Shown in pieces: positions 1 through 7,498 of a DNA stretch of 14,047 nt. Origin of the DNA: Undibacterium sp. (lineage in GTDB: Bacteria > Pseudomonadota > Gammaproteobacteria > Burkholderiales > Burkholderiaceae_D); contig JAIELM010000070.1 in NCBI GenBank assembly GCA_019752975.1, forward strand, positions 1-14,047, read 5' to 3'. Both the position numbers and the translations under genes were made by a program. Below the pieces are notes generated by a model. That model did not search any database, was not told where the DNA came from, and saw only the letters and a program-made list of their open reading frames with translations. Position 1 is the stretch's first letter; every line of letters starts with the position of its first letter.

Positions 1-2
1 AG

Positions 3-320
3 ATAAGAAAAGAAGCGCGTTTTACCGGGATTGAAAACGCCCCATTACCATGGTTAGTGAGCTCAGGCCGTGCACTGTTGTTGCGATCAAATGTTCGTTT
101 TTTGTTTGGTAGTTATTTTGAACATAGTTTGGAAAAATACGATGTCGTGTTTTGCTACCTTTCACCCGCAGCCATGCCTGCAATTTGGCTCAAAGCGAAA
201 AAAGAAATGAAGCCCGGCACATTATTATTGAGCTATGAGTTTCTTATTCCCAACGAGATTCCTGATATATGTCTCAATGTGGAACAAGATAAGCCCCAAT
301 TGTACGGATGGCGCATATAA
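3..320 (+). CDS. Probable class I SAM-dependent methyltransferase, C-terminal part (5' truncated by window edge)
   Basis: The frame is open from the first complete codon at base 3 through a TAA at 318-320, so the true start lies outside the window; the GTG at 57 is internal and is not taken as the start. The visible 105 residues include a segment with acidic-aromatic character followed by DVVFCYLSPAAMP, then KAKKEMKPGTLLLSYEF. That pattern fits the late part of a Rossmann-type methyltransferase fold, where a strand carrying D-V-V/I is followed by a helix and a 'K..L.PG..L' strand. The SAM-binding glycine motif would be upstream and cannot be checked. The substrate is unknown. Its stop is 134 bases before motA, and no clear terminator separates them. 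The family call rests on pattern memory only. Confidence 0.5.
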   Translation: MRKEARFTGIENAPLPWLVSSGRALLLRSNVRFLFGSYFEHSLEKYDVVFCYLSPAAMPAIWLKAKKEMKPGTLLLSYEFLIPNEIPDICLNVEQDKPQLYGWRI

Positions 321-454
321 TGAAACAACGAAAAATAGTTTTTTTAGGCAATATTTTAGTAAATCTTGCCTCGGCTTGTCTGTTCGCTGGTATCCTTTAG
401 ATGTTGCTATATTGGTTCATGGCTTTGAGCGAAATTTTCTGAGGAGTTTAACTC

Positions 455-1315
455 GTGTTAGTCATCGTCGGCTATATCGTTGTGTGTGGGTCTGTGTTCG
501 GCGGCTTTGTCATGTCCGGTGGGCATATCGCTGTTCTATTTCAGCCTTTAGAATTATTAATGATCGGCGGCGCTGCGGTCGGCGCTTCATGCGTAGGAAA
601 TAACGGTAAAGTTTTAAAGGCTTCATTAAAAGCGCTTCCTTCCGTGCTGAAGGGTTCCAAATTTAGCAAAGCGATGTACATGGAGTTGATGACCATGTTA
701 TTCGATGTACTCACCAAAATTCGGAAAGAAGGTTTGATGTCGATCGAGGGCGACATAGAAAAACCTGAAGAGAGTCCCTTATTTAGCAAATACACCTTAG
801 TGGTTTCTGACCATCATTTGATGGAGTTTTTGAGCGACTATTTGCGTCTGATGGTATCGGGAAATATGGATGCCTTTCAAATAGAAAATTTGATGGATAA
901 CGAGTTGGAAACGCATCATCATGAAGGTGCAATTCCCGCTCATTTCATTGCAAAATTAGGTGATGGCTTGCCCGCTTTCGGCATCGTTGCAGCGGTGATG
1001 GGCGTGGTACATACGATGGAATCGGTGGGGATTCCGCCTGCTGAATTAGGAATATTAATTGCGCATGCCTTGGTCGGTACTTTTTTAGGTATTTTGTTAG
1101 CCTATGGTTTTGTCGGCCCATTGGCCAGTTTAATGGAGCAAAACTTAGATGAGTCATCGAAGGCCTTTCAATGTGTCAAAGTGACTTTGCTTGCGAGTTT
1201 AAATGGTTATGCGCCAGCATTATCAGTAGAGTTTGGACGCAAGGTTTTATACTCAACAGAAAGGCCGACTTTCTCCGAGTTAGAAGATCATATAAAGCAG
1301 TCTAAGTCTAAGTAA
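455..1315 (+). CDS. motA: Flagellar stator protein MotA
   Basis: MotA is the four-helix inner-membrane subunit of the proton-driven flagellar stator and works with MotB to turn ion flow into torque. The 286-residue length is typical. The residues known to matter in E. coli MotA occur at the same numbers: Arg90 and Glu98 in the cytoplasmic loop (KIRKEGLMSIEGD), Pro173 (GDGLPAFG) and Pro222 (FVGPL). Hydrophobic segments lie near residues 1-21, 33-50, 171-190 and 200-220. The start is a GTG, preceded by GAGGAG at 441-446 eight bases away, and it gives the usual 'ML/VIxGY' N-terminus. motB follows after 14 bases, so the two are surely cotranscribed. No convincing promoter was seen in the 134-base leader. 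Confidence 0.97.
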   Translation: MLVIVGYIVVCGSVFGGFVMSGGHIAVLFQPLELLMIGGAAVGASCVGNNGKVLKASLKALPSVLKGSKFSKAMYMELMTMLFDVLTKIRKEGLMSIEGDIEKPEESPLFSKYTLVVSDHHLMEFLSDYLRLMVSGNMDAFQIENLMDNELETHHHEGAIPAHFIAKLGDGLPAFGIVAAVMGVVHTMESVGIPPAELGILIAHALVGTFLGILLAYGFVGPLASLMEQNLDESSKAFQCVKVTLLASLNGYAPALSVEFGRKVLYSTERPTFSELEDHIKQSKSK

Positions 1316-1329
1316 AGTGAAAGATTAAA

Positions 1330-2238
1330 ATGGCATCCGATGAAGCCCGCCCCATTATAGTTAAGCGAATAAAAAAAGTCGCTGGTGGACACCATGGCGG
1401 CGCTTGGAAAATTGCTTATGCTGATTTTGTGACTGCAATGATGGCTTTCTTCTTATTGATGTGGTTGCTAGGATCTACCGCAAAAGGAAATTTAAATGGA
1501 ATTGCCGAGTATTTTCAAACGCCACTAAAAGTCGCCATGGCCGGTGGTGATGGTGCTGGCGATAGCTCCAGTATCATCAAAGGCGGAGGAAAAGATTTGA
1601 CGATGACGGATGGGCAGGTTAAAAAAGGAATAAATGATCCCGGCAAAAAAACTGTCACTGTTCAAGGTGCTGAAGCGGTATTGGCTAAGATAGAGGGGGA
1701 GCGTTTAAAGGTATTAAAAGAAAAAATCGAAGCCGTAATCGACGGAAATCCCAGCCTTAAACAATTTAAAAATCAGCTGCTTTTAGACATTACCAGTGAG
1801 GGCTTGCGCATACAATTGGTCGACGAAAAAAATCGCCCTATGTTCGCCTTAGCAAGAGCCGAATTGCAGCCATACACCCAGGTAATTCTGCGCGAGATTG
1901 GTTTGGCGTTAAATGATGTTCCGAATCGTATTAGCCTGTCTGGTCATACTGATGCAACCCCATTTGGTACCGGAGAAAAAGGGTATAGTAATTGGGAGCT
2001 GTCAGCTGACAGGGCGAACGCTTCTAGACGTGAATTAATTTATGGCGGAATGGACGAGGCTAAAGTTTTACGTATTGTTGGTCTCTCGTCCTCGGTTCCA
2101 TTTGACAAAAGTGATCCACTGAGTCCAATTAATCGACGTATCAGCATTATCGTAATGAATAAAAAAGCAGAACTCGCGGTCACTGAAGAATCCGAATTAG
2201 ACGTAAACAAAGGCGCAAAAGATGGCAAAGTGCAGTAA
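1330..2238 (+). CDS. motB: Flagellar stator protein MotB
   Basis: MotB anchors the stator to peptidoglycan and supplies the proton-binding aspartate. The 302-residue protein has a basic cytoplasmic N-terminus, the HHGGAWKIAYADFVTAMMAFFLL motif region at about residues 21-43 with the essential Asp32 at the E. coli position, and one transmembrane helix (about 30-48). A periplasmic linker follows, then an OmpA-like domain (about 150-278). The peptidoglycan-binding signature is visible as SGHTDA (204-209), NWELSADRA (221-229) with Asp208 and Arg228 as likely diaminopimelate contacts, and NRRISI (268-273). ATG at 1330 follows a purine-rich GTGAAAGA stretch. A charged tail of about 25 residues follows the domain. 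Confidence 0.97.
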   Translation: MASDEARPIIVKRIKKVAGGHHGGAWKIAYADFVTAMMAFFLLMWLLGSTAKGNLNGIAEYFQTPLKVAMAGGDGAGDSSSIIKGGGKDLTMTDGQVKKGINDPGKKTVTVQGAEAVLAKIEGERLKVLKEKIEAVIDGNPSLKQFKNQLLLDITSEGLRIQLVDEKNRPMFALARAELQPYTQVILREIGLALNDVPNRISLSGHTDATPFGTGEKGYSNWELSADRANASRRELIYGGMDEAKVLRIVGLSSSVPFDKSDPLSPINRRISIIVMNKKAELAVTEESELDVNKGAKDGKVQ

Positions 2239-2295
2239 ATGAATACAGGCTAGTGGACTATGTGCTGAGCATTGTTGCAGAAAAGGACGTTGAAG

Positions 2296-2844
2296 ATGTC
2301 AAAGAAAAAGATGCTAGGTTCTCAGGTTAAGCAACTTTTAGCGGGCGTATCTGATCACGGTATCGCCCATCTTCTTGAGGTTGAGACAGACTTGGTTCAA
2401 ACCACGATTTTGCTTGGGGAAGCAATTGAAAAATTGGGCGTCAATTTCTTGGATTTGCACGCTTCATTAACCGCGCAAGAAGAGCAAATTAGTCAAATTA
2501 TGGCTAGTTGCTCAATTCCTCCAATTAATGCGCAACGTCTGACAGAGATACAGACAGATATCTCCTTGCACATCAACAATGCAGTGATTAGTTTGCAATT
2601 CCAGGATCTCACCAATCAATTGATTTCGAGAACAGTGCAAAGAAGCGCTGGCCTGCGAGAACTATTAAATACTTTAGATGTTGTGGGTGACATTATTCCC
2701 CACGATGGGGAGATCGAGGAGATTTCTGGCTTACTTAGTGATATTGCCGATAAGCTCGAAAAGCAAAGCGTGGATTTAAAAAGTTTGTTGCGTAAAACGG
2801 TAAATCAGCAAGACTTAGGTAGTGGTGATATTGAACTATTTTAA
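2296..2844 (+). CDS. Small CheZ-like protein, probable CheY-P phosphatase
   Basis: The 182-residue, mostly helical, soluble protein carries LQFQDLTNQLISR at residues 100-112. This matches the CheZ active-site helix FQDLTGQ; Asp104 and Gln108 have the same four-residue spacing as the catalytic Asp143 and Gln147 of E. coli CheZ, where Gln positions the attacking water on the CheY aspartyl phosphate. The protein is shorter than the 214-residue E. coli CheZ, and outside this helix I see little similarity. The C-terminus GSGDIELF is acidic and ends in Phe, broadly like the CheY-binding tail of CheZ. ATG at 2296 is chosen because AAGGA (2283-2287) lies eight bases before it; a TTG eight codons upstream is poorly placed. 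It sits between motB and a cheY, and no other cheZ is in the window. Phosphatase function is inferred. Confidence 0.7.
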   Translation: MSKKKMLGSQVKQLLAGVSDHGIAHLLEVETDLVQTTILLGEAIEKLGVNFLDLHASLTAQEEQISQIMASCSIPPINAQRLTEIQTDISLHINNAVISLQFQDLTNQLISRTVQRSAGLRELLNTLDVVGDIIPHDGEIEEISGLLSDIADKLEKQSVDLKSLLRKTVNQQDLGSGDIELF

Positions 2845-2872
2845 TGTTTAGTTTTTATGTGTTGTTGTTTGG

Positions 2873-2892
2873 AGAGCGTATTCTCTTTTTTT
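2873..2892 (+). terminator. Weak hairpin plus T7 run before the first cheY
   Basis: AGAG (2873-2876) can pair with CTCT (2883-2886), extendable by two G-T pairs, and the 3' arm runs into seven T residues (2886-2892). The stem is too short for a confident terminator. If real it would partly attenuate readthrough from the motAB/CheZ-like genes into cheY and cheA. Confidence 0.2.
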
Positions 2893-2904
2893 ATTGGAGT
2901 TGTG

Positions 2905-3270
2905 ATGGCCAAGACAATTTTAGCTGTGGATGATTCGGGTTCTTTGCGCCAAATGGTAGCGTTTAGCTTAAAAGCGGCAGGGTATCAGGTTATTGAAGCC
3001 GTTGACGGTCAAGATGGGCTAGAAAAAGCCAAGATGCAAGTAGTTGATTTGGTGTTGACGGATCAAAACATGCCACGTATGGACGGTCTGACTTTGATTA
3101 AATCTTTACGTACCTTGCCGAGCTATCAAAAAGTGCCTATTTTGATGCTGACGACCGAATCAGGTGACGAAATGAAGGCAAAAGGACGTGCTGCTGGTGC
3201 AAATGGCTGGCTGGTAAAACCCTTTGACCCGCAAAAATTAATTGAGGTCGTGAAAAAAGTCATAGGTTAG
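2905..3270 (+). CDS. cheY: Single-domain CheY-type response regulator beside cheA
   Basis: This 121-residue protein is a stand-alone receiver domain. The acidic pair is Asp9/Asp10, the phosphoacceptor is Asp53 (LTDQNMPRMDG), the conserved Thr is Thr83 (MLTTES) and the conserved Lys is Lys105 (WLVKPF). It differs from the motor-binding CheY type: the residue after the phosphoacceptor is Gln instead of Trp, and Trp102 stands where E. coli CheY has Tyr106. It may therefore serve as a phosphate sink or have another output instead of binding FliM; that is inference. ATG at 2905 follows TTGGAG (2894-2899) at five bases. The frame opens upstream at 2857, but that extension crosses a T-run and would add an unconserved cysteine-rich leader. 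cheA follows after 47 bases. Confidence 0.9.
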   Translation: MAKTILAVDDSGSLRQMVAFSLKAAGYQVIEAVDGQDGLEKAKMQVVDLVLTDQNMPRMDGLTLIKSLRTLPSYQKVPILMLTTESGDEMKAKGRAAGANGWLVKPFDPQKLIEVVKKVIG

Positions 3271-3317
3271 GTTGGACGTGAATTCACAAATTTTTGGGTT
3301 AATCATGGAGTGGGATA

Positions 3318-5339
3318 ATGAAGATTGACATGAGTCAGTTCTTTCAAGTGTTCTTTGATGAAGCTGAAGAATTGCTTGCTGAAAAAGAACGCCTATTAAT
3401 AGGTGTCGACGTTTCCTCGCCCGATCCAGAGGATCTCAATGCGATCTTTCGCACGGCGCATTCGATCAAGGGTGGTGCCTCGACATTCGGCATTAGTGAT
3501 ATGTCTGACGTGACCCATATCCTCGAAAACCTCTTAGATAAAATCAGGAAAGGAGAGATGGTCTTAACGGCCGAGCACGTTGACGCTTTTTTGGCCGCTA
3601 AAGATGTGTTAAAAATGCAGCTTGATGGGCATAGGTTTGGTGCTAAAGTCGATTTGGATGTGGTAGGTGATGTCCGCATGTTACTCCAATCCTTCATACA
3701 AGATGGCTCTGTGATTAAGCCCGCGGCACTTACTTTTCAAGCACCTGAAAAAAACGATGATGAACTCTTTGAATTTTGTTTTCATGTCACATTCAATGAA
3801 ATACAAGCTGAAGATTTGCACTTGTTAAGCGCTGAACTCGCTTTGTTAGGTGAGATTGAATGTAAAAAAAATTCAGAGGGAAAAGATTTAGTGGTGCTGC
3901 ATACTAACGGCTCCCAAGATGACATCGTCGCGATCTGTTCGTTTATTTTAGATGCAGACAAAATGACGATCACTAAGGTAGATCATGAGCAAGCATCGCA
4001 GTTAACTAGTACCTCAAATGACGAAGAATTGGGTTATGGTTTTTTTGAACCAATAGGAGAGATGCTTGCGTCGCACCCTAATGAGCAGCAACACAATAAA
4101 GCCTCGCAGACAGATATTGCAACAAATCAGGCCAAGCTAAATACAAAAAAAGAGAGCGATAAAAGTGGTGCGGCTCAAGAGTCAACGACGATACGGGTCG
4201 GTATAGAAAAAGTTGATCAAATTATTAACTTAATTGGAGAGCTCGTCATCACTCAAGCGATGTTGGCACAACGCACCCAAGACCTCGATCCAGTTGAAAA
4301 TGAAAAAATGTTGAGTAGCATAGCTCATCTAACTCGCAATACCCGTGATTTGCAAGAAGCGGTGATGTCCATACGTATGATGCCCATGGATTATGTATTC
4401 TCGCGCTTTCCACGTATGGTGAGGGATCTTGCGACCAAGCTCGGTAAGAAAGTGGAGTTCATCACCTATGGAGCGTCGACTGAACTGGATAAAGGTCTTA
4501 TAGAGCGCATCGTTGATCCGCTGACTCACCTAGTGAGAAATAGTATTGATCACGGCATAGAAATGCCCGCAATACGCCATCAGAATGGCAAGACAGAAGT
4601 GGGGAAATTATCACTCTCGGCAGTGCATCAAGGTGGTAACGTCGTGATTGAAGTTTGCGATGATGGCGGTGGCCTAGATAGGGTAAAAATCCTCGCTAAA
4701 GCTAAGTCAAATGGTTTAAATGTGACCGACAGCCTGAGCGATTCTGAGGTCTGGCAATTAATTTTCGCACCGGGTTTTTCCACCGCGGAAGTGGTCACTG
4801 ACGTTTCGGGACGCGGTGTCGGCATGGATGTGGTCAAGCGTAATATTACCCAAATGGGAGGAGTAGTTGATATTCGATCCGCAAAGGGATTTGGTACTAC
4901 GATTACGATTTCCTTGCCCTTGACCTTGGCGATTTTAGATGGCATGTCAATTAAGGTGGGCGACGAGATTTATATTTTGCCCTTAGGCTTCGTAGTGGAA
5001 TCTCTCCAACCGCATCCCGACGATATCCGGGATGTGAACGGTCAAGGACGGGTGCTGAAAATTCGCCAAGAGTATCTGCCACTTATTCCCTTATTTGAGT
5101 TCTTTAATATTGTGCCTCAACATACGGATCCTGCCGCTGGTATTCTTGTAATAGTTGAGGTGGACGGGAAAAAAGCTGCGCTTTTTGTTGACGACCTAGT
5201 CGGGCAACAACAAGTGGTGGTTAAAAATATTGAGTCAAACTATAGGAAGATCCCTGGAATTTCGGGCGCAACGATTCTTGGTGATGGAGGCGTGTCATTG
5301 ATCTTAGATGTCGCTGCGTTATTGCGATTAGTTCGATAA
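3318..5339 (+). CDS. cheA: Chemotaxis histidine kinase CheA
   Basis: CheA is the cytoplasmic kinase of the receptor array; it autophosphorylates and passes phosphate to CheY and CheB. All five regions are visible in 673 residues. P1 (about 1-125) has the substrate His48 in RTAHSIKGGA. A P2-like region occupies about 145-225. A polar, low-complexity linker (about 225-290) follows, then P3 dimerisation (about 291-355). P4 (about 356-535) holds the N box HLVRNSIDHGIE (404-415), G1 CDDGGGLD (447-454), F box FAPGF (483-487), G2 GRGVGM (498-503) and G3 GFGTT (524-528). P5 (about 536-673) is the CheW-like domain. The start at 3318 has TGGAG at 3306-3310. Every catalytic motif appears intact. The coding frame is continuous. 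Confidence 0.98.
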   Translation: MKIDMSQFFQVFFDEAEELLAEKERLLIGVDVSSPDPEDLNAIFRTAHSIKGGASTFGISDMSDVTHILENLLDKIRKGEMVLTAEHVDAFLAAKDVLKMQLDGHRFGAKVDLDVVGDVRMLLQSFIQDGSVIKPAALTFQAPEKNDDELFEFCFHVTFNEIQAEDLHLLSAELALLGEIECKKNSEGKDLVVLHTNGSQDDIVAICSFILDADKMTITKVDHEQASQLTSTSNDEELGYGFFEPIGEMLASHPNEQQHNKASQTDIATNQAKLNTKKESDKSGAAQESTTIRVGIEKVDQIINLIGELVITQAMLAQRTQDLDPVENEKMLSSIAHLTRNTRDLQEAVMSIRMMPMDYVFSRFPRMVRDLATKLGKKVEFITYGASTELDKGLIERIVDPLTHLVRNSIDHGIEMPAIRHQNGKTEVGKLSLSAVHQGGNVVIEVCDDGGGLDRVKILAKAKSNGLNVTDSLSDSEVWQLIFAPGFSTAEVVTDVSGRGVGMDVVKRNITQMGGVVDIRSAKGFGTTITISLPLTLAILDGMSIKVGDEIYILPLGFVVESLQPHPDDIRDVNGQGRVLKIRQEYLPLIPLFEFFNIVPQHTDPAAGILVIVEVDGKKAALFVDDLVGQQQVVVKNIESNYRKIPGISGATILGDGGVSLILDVAALLRLVR

Positions 5340-5394
5340 ATATTGATGACGAGTGCCATTGGACTTACTAACTCACATTAAGCGAGGAAATAAT

Positions 5395-5907
5395 ATGATA
5401 CAGAACTCTGAAGCCCCTGCTAGAATTGGTCAGACTGAGGAAAAAAAAGAGGACATTGGTACCAATGAATTCTTGGCATTTACCTTGGGAAACGAAGAGT
5501 ACGGCATAGATATTCTTAAAGTGCAGGAAATTCGCGGTTATGAGGCGGTGACTCGTATTGCCAATGCTCCTGAGTTTCTAAAAGGGGTGATCAACCTGCG
5601 CGGCATTATCGTACCTATCGTCGACATGCGTATTAAATTTAATCTAGGTACGCCAACCTACGACCAACTGACGGTCGTGATCATACTCAATATTGGCTCA
5701 CGAGTCGTGGGCATGGTGGTGGATAGTGTTTCTGATGTGATGACATTATTGCCTGAACAAGTCAGGCCGGCACCGGAAATGAACACTACATTTAACAATG
5801 ACTTTCTGATCGGCCTTGGTACTTTAGAGGCGAGGATGTTAATACTTGTGGATATCGAAAAATTGATGTCCAGTCCAGAAATGGGATTACTGGATAGTGC
5901 AGATTAA
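5395..5907 (+). CDS. cheW: Chemotaxis coupling protein CheW
   Basis: CheW couples methyl-accepting receptors to CheA in the polar array. The 170-residue protein begins with about 22 polar residues, then the two-barrel CheW fold: [21 protein letters not shown] (about 26-46), the hallmark [16 protein letters not shown] (64-79), and a second half ending [17 protein letters not shown] (142-158). ATG at 5395 is preferred over an upstream GTG at 5353 because GAGGAAA (5384-5390) lies four bases before it and the length then matches the family (about 165). Gaps of 55 bases to cheA and 35 bases to cheR suggest a single operon. Confidence 0.97.
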   Translation: MIQNSEAPARIGQTEEKKEDIGTNEFLAFTLGNEEYGIDILKVQEIRGYEAVTRIANAPEFLKGVINLRGIIVPIVDMRIKFNLGTPTYDQLTVVIILNIGSRVVGMVVDSVSDVMTLLPEQVRPAPEMNTTFNNDFLIGLGTLEARMLILVDIEKLMSSPEMGLLDSAD

Positions 5908-5942
5908 TTTTATTTCTGTGATGGAAATTTTAAGGCAGATTG

Positions 5943-6830
5943 ATGACAAAACATTCTGGTCGATCAGAAGGGGATAAAGAATTTTTATTCAGCGATAGAG
6001 ATTTTGATCGTGTTCGAGACTTGATTTATCGGCGCGCAGGTATTTCTTTGTCCGACAGTAAACAGGAGATGGTTTACAGTCGTTTGGCACGACGTTTGCG
6101 AGCTGTAGGTTTAAATTCATTTGCGACCTATCTTGATTTATTGGAGAGTGAGAGTGAAAGCGATGAATGGGAGGCATTCACTAATTCTCTAACGACGAAT
6201 TTAACTTCATTTTTTCGTGAGGGACACCACTTCCCTATTTTGGCCGAACATATTTGTAAAAAACAGGGGCAGGTAAGAATATGGTGTTCGGCAAGTTCGA
6301 CAGGTGAAGAGCCATATTCAATCGCGATCGCTGTTTGCGAGGCTTTTGGTACCCTAAAACCGAATGTGCAGATCGTTGCTACGGATATCGACACCAATGT
6401 ATTGGCAACTGCTGCAAGAGGGGTTTATAACATCGATAGAATAGAAAAAATGTCTCCAGATCGAGTGCGTAAATATTTTTTGAGGGGCAAGGGGAAAAAT
6501 GAAGGCAGTGTTTTGGTTAGGCCGGAATTACGTGCTTTAATTCACTTTGAACGTCTAAATCTTTTGGATGATAGATGGGCGATACAGCCGGAATTTGATG
6601 TGATCTTCTGCAGAAATGTCATGATCTATTTTGATAAGCCGACACAAGCCGGAATCTTGAAAAAATTTGTACCGCTTTTGAAAGATGATGGGCTGCTTTT
6701 TGCCGGACACTCAGAGAACTTTTTGTATGTTTCTGATGATTTTGAATTGCGTGGGAAAACAGTTTACGCACTCGCCAATCAAGAAAATAAGCGTAAAAAT
6801 TTAGACACTCGTGCTTTACATAGAGGTTGA
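5943..6830 (+). CDS. cheR: Chemotaxis receptor methyltransferase CheR
   Basis: CheR transfers a methyl group from S-adenosylmethionine to glutamates of chemoreceptors, the adaptation step opposed by CheB. The protein has 295 residues. An N-terminal helical domain (about 15-75) precedes NLTSFFREGHHFP (86-98). The SAM-binding segment follows: WCSASSTGEEPYS (114-126), ATDID (146-150) and FDVIFCRNVMIYFD (218-231). These match CheR of E. coli closely. ATG at 5943 is chosen because AAGG (5932-5935) is seven bases upstream; the adjacent TTG at 5940 would be too close. The stop is three bases before cheD, and the cheD ribosome site lies inside the end of cheR, so translation of the two is probably coupled. 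Confidence 0.98.
   Translation: MTKHSGRSEGDKEFLFSDRDFDRVRDLIYRRAGISLSDSKQEMVYSRLARRLRAVGLNSFATYLDLLESESESDEWEAFTNSLTTNLTSFFREGHHFPILAEHICKKQGQVRIWCSASSTGEEPYSIAIAVCEAFGTLKPNVQIVATDIDTNVLATAARGVYNIDRIEKMSPDRVRKYFLRGKGKNEGSVLVRPELRALIHFERLNLLDDRWAIQPEFDVIFCRNVMIYFDKPTQAGILKKFVPLLKDDGLLFAGHSENFLYVSDDFELRGKTVYALANQENKRKNLDTRALHRG
6085..6100 (+). promoter_or_regulatory. Sigma54-type -24/-12 sequence inside cheR
   Basis: TGGCACG (6085-6091), four bases, then TTGCG (6096-6100) gives the exact GG-N10-GC spacing of the sigma54 consensus. It lies in codons for the Arg/Leu-rich segment RLARRLR of CheR, about 735 bases before cheD. Chance from codon choice is a serious alternative, and no enhancer site was identified. 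Confidence 0.2.
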
Positions 6831-6833
6831 CCC

Positions 6834-7439
6834 ATGAGCTTGAGCGAAGAACACTTTGCAACCAATGTTTATTACGATCGCACTTTTGATTGTGACGCCG
6901 CAAAAATTTTACCTGGGGAATTCTATTTTACAGGTAAGGATATGCTGATCGTGACCGTTTTAGGATCCTGTGTCTCAGCCTGCATACGTGATCGTGTTTC
7001 TGGTGTTGGTGGAATGAATCACTTTATGCTCCCCGATGGCGGTGAGAACTCAGATAATCCGGTCTCGGCTTCGATGCGATATGGAACCTATGCAATGGAA
7101 GTCTTGATTAACGAGTTACTTAAAGCTGGCGCAAAGCGGGAGAATATGGAAGCCAAAGTGTTTGGCGGCGGTAATGTCTTGCGCGGTTTTACAGCGATCA
7201 ATGTTGGTGAGCGAAATGCAAAATTTGTGCTTGATTATTTGCGCACGGAACGTATGCGCATCATTGCAGAAGACCTGAATGATATTTTCCCTCGTAAGGT
7301 TTATTTTTTTCCACGTACAGGTAAGGTTCTAGTAAAAAAACTCAAAGTTGAACATAACGACACTTTGAAGAAACGTGAAATTGATTACGCTAGTCGTTTA
7401 AAAACTACTCCAGTCGGTGGAGAAATTGATTTGTTTTAA
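6834..7439 (+). CDS. cheD: Chemoreceptor glutamine deamidase CheD
   Basis: CheD hydrolyses specific receptor glutamines to glutamates, preparing methylation sites. The 201-residue protein has the catalytic segment VTVLGSCVSACIRD with Cys46, and GGMNHFMLP with His63. Their 17-residue spacing equals that of the Cys27/His44 pair known from Thermotoga CheD. A conserved MEAKVFGGGNVL segment lies near residue 105. The start at 6834 has GAGG at 6823-6826 within the last codons of cheR. The extreme C-terminus, GGEIDLF, closely resembles that of the CheZ-like protein encoded at 2296-2844. No cheC, the phosphatase partner of CheD in Bacillus, is present in this window. Confidence 0.97.
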   Translation: MSLSEEHFATNVYYDRTFDCDAAKILPGEFYFTGKDMLIVTVLGSCVSACIRDRVSGVGGMNHFMLPDGGENSDNPVSASMRYGTYAMEVLINELLKAGAKRENMEAKVFGGGNVLRGFTAINVGERNAKFVLDYLRTERMRIIAEDLNDIFPRKVYFFPRTGKVLVKKLKVEHNDTLKKREIDYASRLKTTPVGGEIDLF

Positions 7440-7498
7440 CCAGTGCTTCGAGAATATAAAATGTGCATAAAGCAATGGATAGAGATCGGAGTAGTAGA

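Noticed and set aside
321..454. Possible motA promoter, for example TATATT at 408-413 or TATCCT at 391-396
   Set aside because: No -35 hexamer stands at a credible distance from either, and no sigma28 GCCGATAA element is present in the gap.
235..603. Open frame linking the methyltransferase end to motA
   Set aside because: It overlaps both genes out of frame, and its translation is Arg/Cys-rich with no family character.
2746..2753. Perfect sigma28 -10 consensus GCCGATAA
   Set aside because: It lies inside the CheZ-like coding region, encoded by ordinary codons, and no TAAA-like -35 is found 15 bases upstream.
3278..3287. Palindrome GTGAATTCAC between cheY and cheA
   Set aside because: A 10-base palindrome is expected by chance at this scale, and nothing ties it to a promoter.
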